From Nocardioides marmorisolisilvae (lineage in GTDB: Bacteria > Actinomycetota > Actinomycetes > Propionibacteriales > Nocardioidaceae), in NCBI RefSeq assembly GCF_003725775.1, contig NZ_RJSG01000002.1, forward strand, positions 1,658,564 to 1,722,563: a stretch of DNA of 64,000 bases. Direction: 5' to 3'. Positions 61,982-64,000 of the stretch are shown here, piece by piece (positions within the stretch are counted from its first letter, which is position 1; the number at the start of each line of letters is the position of its first letter). The notes beneath the pieces are model-generated. The model made no database searches and was not told the origin of the DNA. It was given only the letters and a program-made list of their open reading frames with translations. The position numbers and the translations under genes are program-made.

Positions 61982-62407
61982 ATGAGCGAGCTTCCGCCGG
62001 AGCAGCCCCAGCAACCGCCGTACGCGCAGGCACCCCCGCCGCCGCCCGCGCCCGGCTACACCCAGCAGGCCTACGGCCCGTACACCCCGGAACCGCCGGC
62101 CACCAACCGGGCGACGCTGGCGCTGGTGCTCGGCATCGTCGGCCTGACGGTCTGCCCGGGCGCTGCGTCCATCCCGGCGTGGATCATCGGCAACGAGGCG
62201 GTCAAGGAGATCGACGCGTCCCAGGGACAACTCGGTGGCCGGTCGATGGCGTTCGCCGGCAAGGTGACCGGGATCATCGGAACGGTGCTCGCCGGCGCCG
62301 GCCTGCTCGCGATCGGCGCGATCTTCCTGATCAGCGCACTCGTCGTCGACAGCGTGGGTGACTGCGAGGCGACCGGCGACGACACCTCGTTCTCGGTGCA
62401 CTGCTGA
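61982..62407 (+). CDS. DUF4190-type small membrane protein
   Basis: A 141-aa protein. A Pro/Gln/Tyr-rich cytoplasmic N-terminus (about 1-40) is followed by TNRATLALVLGIVGLTVCPG, AASIPAWIIGNEAVKEID and a second TM (about 96-118), the DUF4190 layout seen in many actinobacteria. The C-terminus carries two Cys (VGDCEATG and final HC) that could form a disulfide outside. ATG 61982 follows the FG-GAP stop by 19 nt. Function is unknown. Confidence 0.85.
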   Translation: MSELPPEQPQQPPYAQAPPPPPAPGYTQQAYGPYTPEPPATNRATLALVLGIVGLTVCPGAASIPAWIIGNEAVKEIDASQGQLGGRSMAFAGKVTGIIGTVLAGAGLLAIGAIFLISALVVDSVGDCEATGDDTSFSVHC

Positions 62408-62480
62408 TCCCGCCCTCGGCCGGCGTCTCGTAGGCCGATATTGCTGTCCGCACGCTGGACCAGCCAACTAGCCTCCAGCC

Positions 62481-63527
62481 ATGGTTGTGGTGATGGCCCC
62501 GGACGCCACTGACGAGCAGATCGCGCACGTCACCGAGCGCGTCGAAGGCGTCGGCGGTCAGGCGTTCGTGAGCCGCGGAGTGGTCCGCACGATCATCGGC
62601 CTGGTCGGTGACATCGAGTCCTTCCACGGTCTGAACCTGCGCACGATGCCCGGGGTCGCCGCAGTGCACCGGATCTCCGACCCGTTCAAGCTGGTCAGCC
62701 GGCAGCACCATCCGGACCGATCGACGGTCTGGGTCGGACCGGCCGGCCACCAGGTGCCGATCGGCCCCGACACCTTCACCTTCATCGCCGGCCCGTGCGC
62801 GGTGGAGACCGCGAGCCAGACACTTGAGGCCGCGGAGATGGCCAAGGCCGCCGGCGCGAGCCTCCTGCGCGGCGGCGCGTTCAAGCCGCGCACCTCGCCC
62901 TACGCATTCCAGGGCCTGGGCGTGAAGGGCCTCGAGATCCTGGCCGACGTCCGCGAGACCACCGGCCTGCCGATCGTCACCGAGGTCGTCGACGCCCGGG
63001 ACGTGACCGTCGTCGCCGAGCACGCCGACATGCTCCAGATCGGCACGCGGAACATGGCCAACTTCGGCCTGCTCCAGGCGGCCGGCGAGTCCGGCAAGCC
63101 GGTGCTTCTCAAGCGCGGCATGACCGCGACCATCGAGGAATGGCTGATGGCGGCCGAGTACGTCGCCCAGCGCGGCAACCTCGACGTGGTGCTCTGCGAG
63201 CGCGGCATCCGCACCTTCGAGCCGAGCACCCGCAACACCCTGGACATCTCCGCGGTGCCGGTGGTCCAGTCGATCAGCCACCTGCCGATCATCGTCGACC
63301 CCTCGCACGCGGGCGGTCGCAAGGACCTGGTCGTCCCGCTGTCGCGGGCTGCGATCGGCGTCGGTGCCGACGGCGTCATCGTCGACGTGCACCCCAACCC
63401 GGAGAACGCGCTCTGCGACGGGCCGCAGGCCCTGCTCGGAACCGAGCTGCGCGAGCTCGCCTCGGCCGTGCGGATCATGCCGCCGGCCCTTGGCCGCGTG
63501 GACGCCGGGGAACGCGTCCGCGGCTAG
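62481..63527 (+). CDS. aroF: DAHP synthase, class I-beta, with N-terminal ferredoxin-like domain
   Basis: A 348-aa enzyme for the first shikimate step (PEP + E4P to DAHP). Residues 1-70 form the regulatory ferredoxin-like domain (MVVVMAPDATDEQIAHVTER) as in the Thermotoga enzyme. The barrel shows FIAGPCAVETASQTLEAAEM, LRGGAFKPRTSPYAFQGLG, LQIGTRNMANFGLL, LLKRGMTATIEEWLMAAEY, CERGIRTFEPSTRNTLD and VDPSHAGGRKDLV. Many actinobacteria instead use class II DAHPS; whether another copy exists cannot be seen. The 73-nt leader has no clear attenuator. Confidence 0.95.
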   Translation: MVVVMAPDATDEQIAHVTERVEGVGGQAFVSRGVVRTIIGLVGDIESFHGLNLRTMPGVAAVHRISDPFKLVSRQHHPDRSTVWVGPAGHQVPIGPDTFTFIAGPCAVETASQTLEAAEMAKAAGASLLRGGAFKPRTSPYAFQGLGVKGLEILADVRETTGLPIVTEVVDARDVTVVAEHADMLQIGTRNMANFGLLQAAGESGKPVLLKRGMTATIEEWLMAAEYVAQRGNLDVVLCERGIRTFEPSTRNTLDISAVPVVQSISHLPIIVDPSHAGGRKDLVVPLSRAAIGVGADGVIVDVHPNPENALCDGPQALLGTELRELASAVRIMPPALGRVDAGERVRG

Positions 63528-63580
63528 CCCACGCCCGTTGGCGTGCACAGCCCTCTCCGGAGGATCGGTTTTCCACAGAT

Positions 63581-63596
63581 TCGAGCACGTGTTCGA
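63581..63596. promoter_or_regulatory. Near-consensus SOS box upstream of the DUF222 gene
   Basis: TCGAGCACGTGTTCGA matches TCGAAC-N4-GTTCGA with one mismatch (G for A in the left arm). It lies 33 nt before the ATG of the DUF222 gene. In M. tuberculosis, related REP13E12 genes are LexA-regulated, which makes the site credible. Confidence 0.7.
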
Positions 63597-63628
63597 TCCA
63601 GGGTGGTTTTCGGCCTAGCGTTGAGGCA

Positions 63629-64000
63629 TGTCCAGCGCACACCCTGTCCACCCGATCCTTCGGGCGACCGCCACCATCGGCTCCGCCTTGAAGGACGTGG
63701 TCGACGTGGACCCGGTCTTCATGGCGACGGCCGACAAAGCCTGTGCGCTCGAGGCCCTCACCGCTGAGATCAACCAGATGGAGGCGCTGCGGCTGCGGCT
63801 GATCGCCAACGGGCAAGACGTCGCTGACCGTGATGCCTGCCGCAGCCTCGCGGGGTGGCTGGAGACCCGCACCCGCACCGAGCACGGACCCAATCTGCGC
63901 AGCCTGCGCCTGGCCGAGGCTCTTGAGAAGAGGTGGCACCAGACAGCCAGCGCGCTGATCCACGGGCGGGTCAACCTCGCCCAGGCCGAGGTCATCGTGC
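63629..64000 (+). CDS. DUF222 (13E12-type) protein, probable HNH endonuclease, 3' end outside
   Basis: Only the first 124 residues lie in the window. LEALTAEINQMEALRLRLIA, DACRSLAGWLETRTRT, GPNLRSLRLAEALEKRWHQT, SALIHGRVNLAQAEVIV follow the DUF222 domain that precedes an HNH nuclease in the actinobacterial 13E12 repeat family. The HNH part would be beyond 64000. These genes are multicopy and often SOS-linked; an SOS-like box is directly upstream. ATG 63629 is the natural start. Confidence 0.85.

Overview
The window is about 70% G+C, has nearly back-to-back genes, uses many GTG/TTG starts, and carries a gene set and gene order typical of high-GC Actinobacteria. Supporting markers are PriA-type HisA, DivIVA/Wag31, SepF, a dcw cluster without ftsA or ftsB, the idsA-like/Rv2175c/pknL block, LexA boxes of the TCGAAC-N4-GTTCGA type and an actinobacterial ileS T-box. 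Gene order and family names (SAV_6107 HEPN, DUF6504, DUF6308) best fit Nocardioidaceae (Nocardioides-like). The species cannot be fixed from the sequence alone. The window is chromosomal and mostly core. I see no prophage, IS element, CRISPR array, rRNA or tRNA.

Layout. 1-4800 (minus): histidine operon hisD-hisC-hisB-hisH-(membrane protein)-priA, cut at the window start. 4883-8490: LON-domain protein and YbaK deacylase (plus), then two membrane proteins (minus). 8478-12035 (minus): replicative polymerase dnaE. 12269-13749 (plus): an unusual two-gene cassette with lower GC and a TTA codon, made of a stand-alone DnaB-type RecA domain without its Walker A lysine and an overlapping DUF6308/HhH-like protein. 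13751-17923 (minus): htpX, an acetyltransferase-chorismate mutase fusion, rluD, lspA, and a DksA/TraR zinc-finger protein with a histone-like Lys/Ala/Pro tail. 18081-21466 (plus): T-box leader and ileS. 21601-40552 (minus): a complete division and cell-wall cluster, mraZ-[structured RNA]-44-aa ORF-rsmH-ftsL-ftsI-murE-murF-mraY-murD-ftsW-murG-murC-ftsQ-ftsZ-pgeF-yggS-sepF-yggT-divIVA, most junctions being ATGA/GTGA overlaps. 40708-45317 (plus): moxR-DUF58-transglutaminase operon. 45374-48851 (minus): DUF3040, then dinB, a methyltransferase, a HEPN protein and DUF6504 behind a perfect SOS box. 49027-57241: mixed metabolic genes, metF, a polyprenyl synthase, a degenerate RNase Sa homologue, the Rv2175c-like regulator and the PASTA kinase PknL. 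57245-60353: MFS pump/TetR/DMT transporter. 60451-64000: secreted FG-GAP propeller protein, a small membrane protein, DAHP synthase, and the start of a DUF222/HNH protein behind a near-perfect SOS box.

How it works together. The dcw block makes lipid II (MurC-G, MraY), polymerises it at the septum (FtsW/FtsI) and positions the divisome (FtsZ, FtsQ, FtsL, SepF, DivIVA). It starts at a promoter overlaid by five GTGG repeats at exact 10-bp spacing, a probable MraZ operator. PknL, which carries PASTA repeats, may sense wall fragments. Two SOS boxes link dinB and the DUF222 gene to DNA damage. Several observations merit follow-up: the DnaB-like/DUF6308 cassette, the SOS-HEPN operon, the catalytically depleted RNase homologue, the GNAT-chorismate mutase fusion, a dispersed ~110-bp repeat family (two copies here), likely CTG starts at coupled junctions, and an unlisted 44-aa membrane ORF in the dcw operon.
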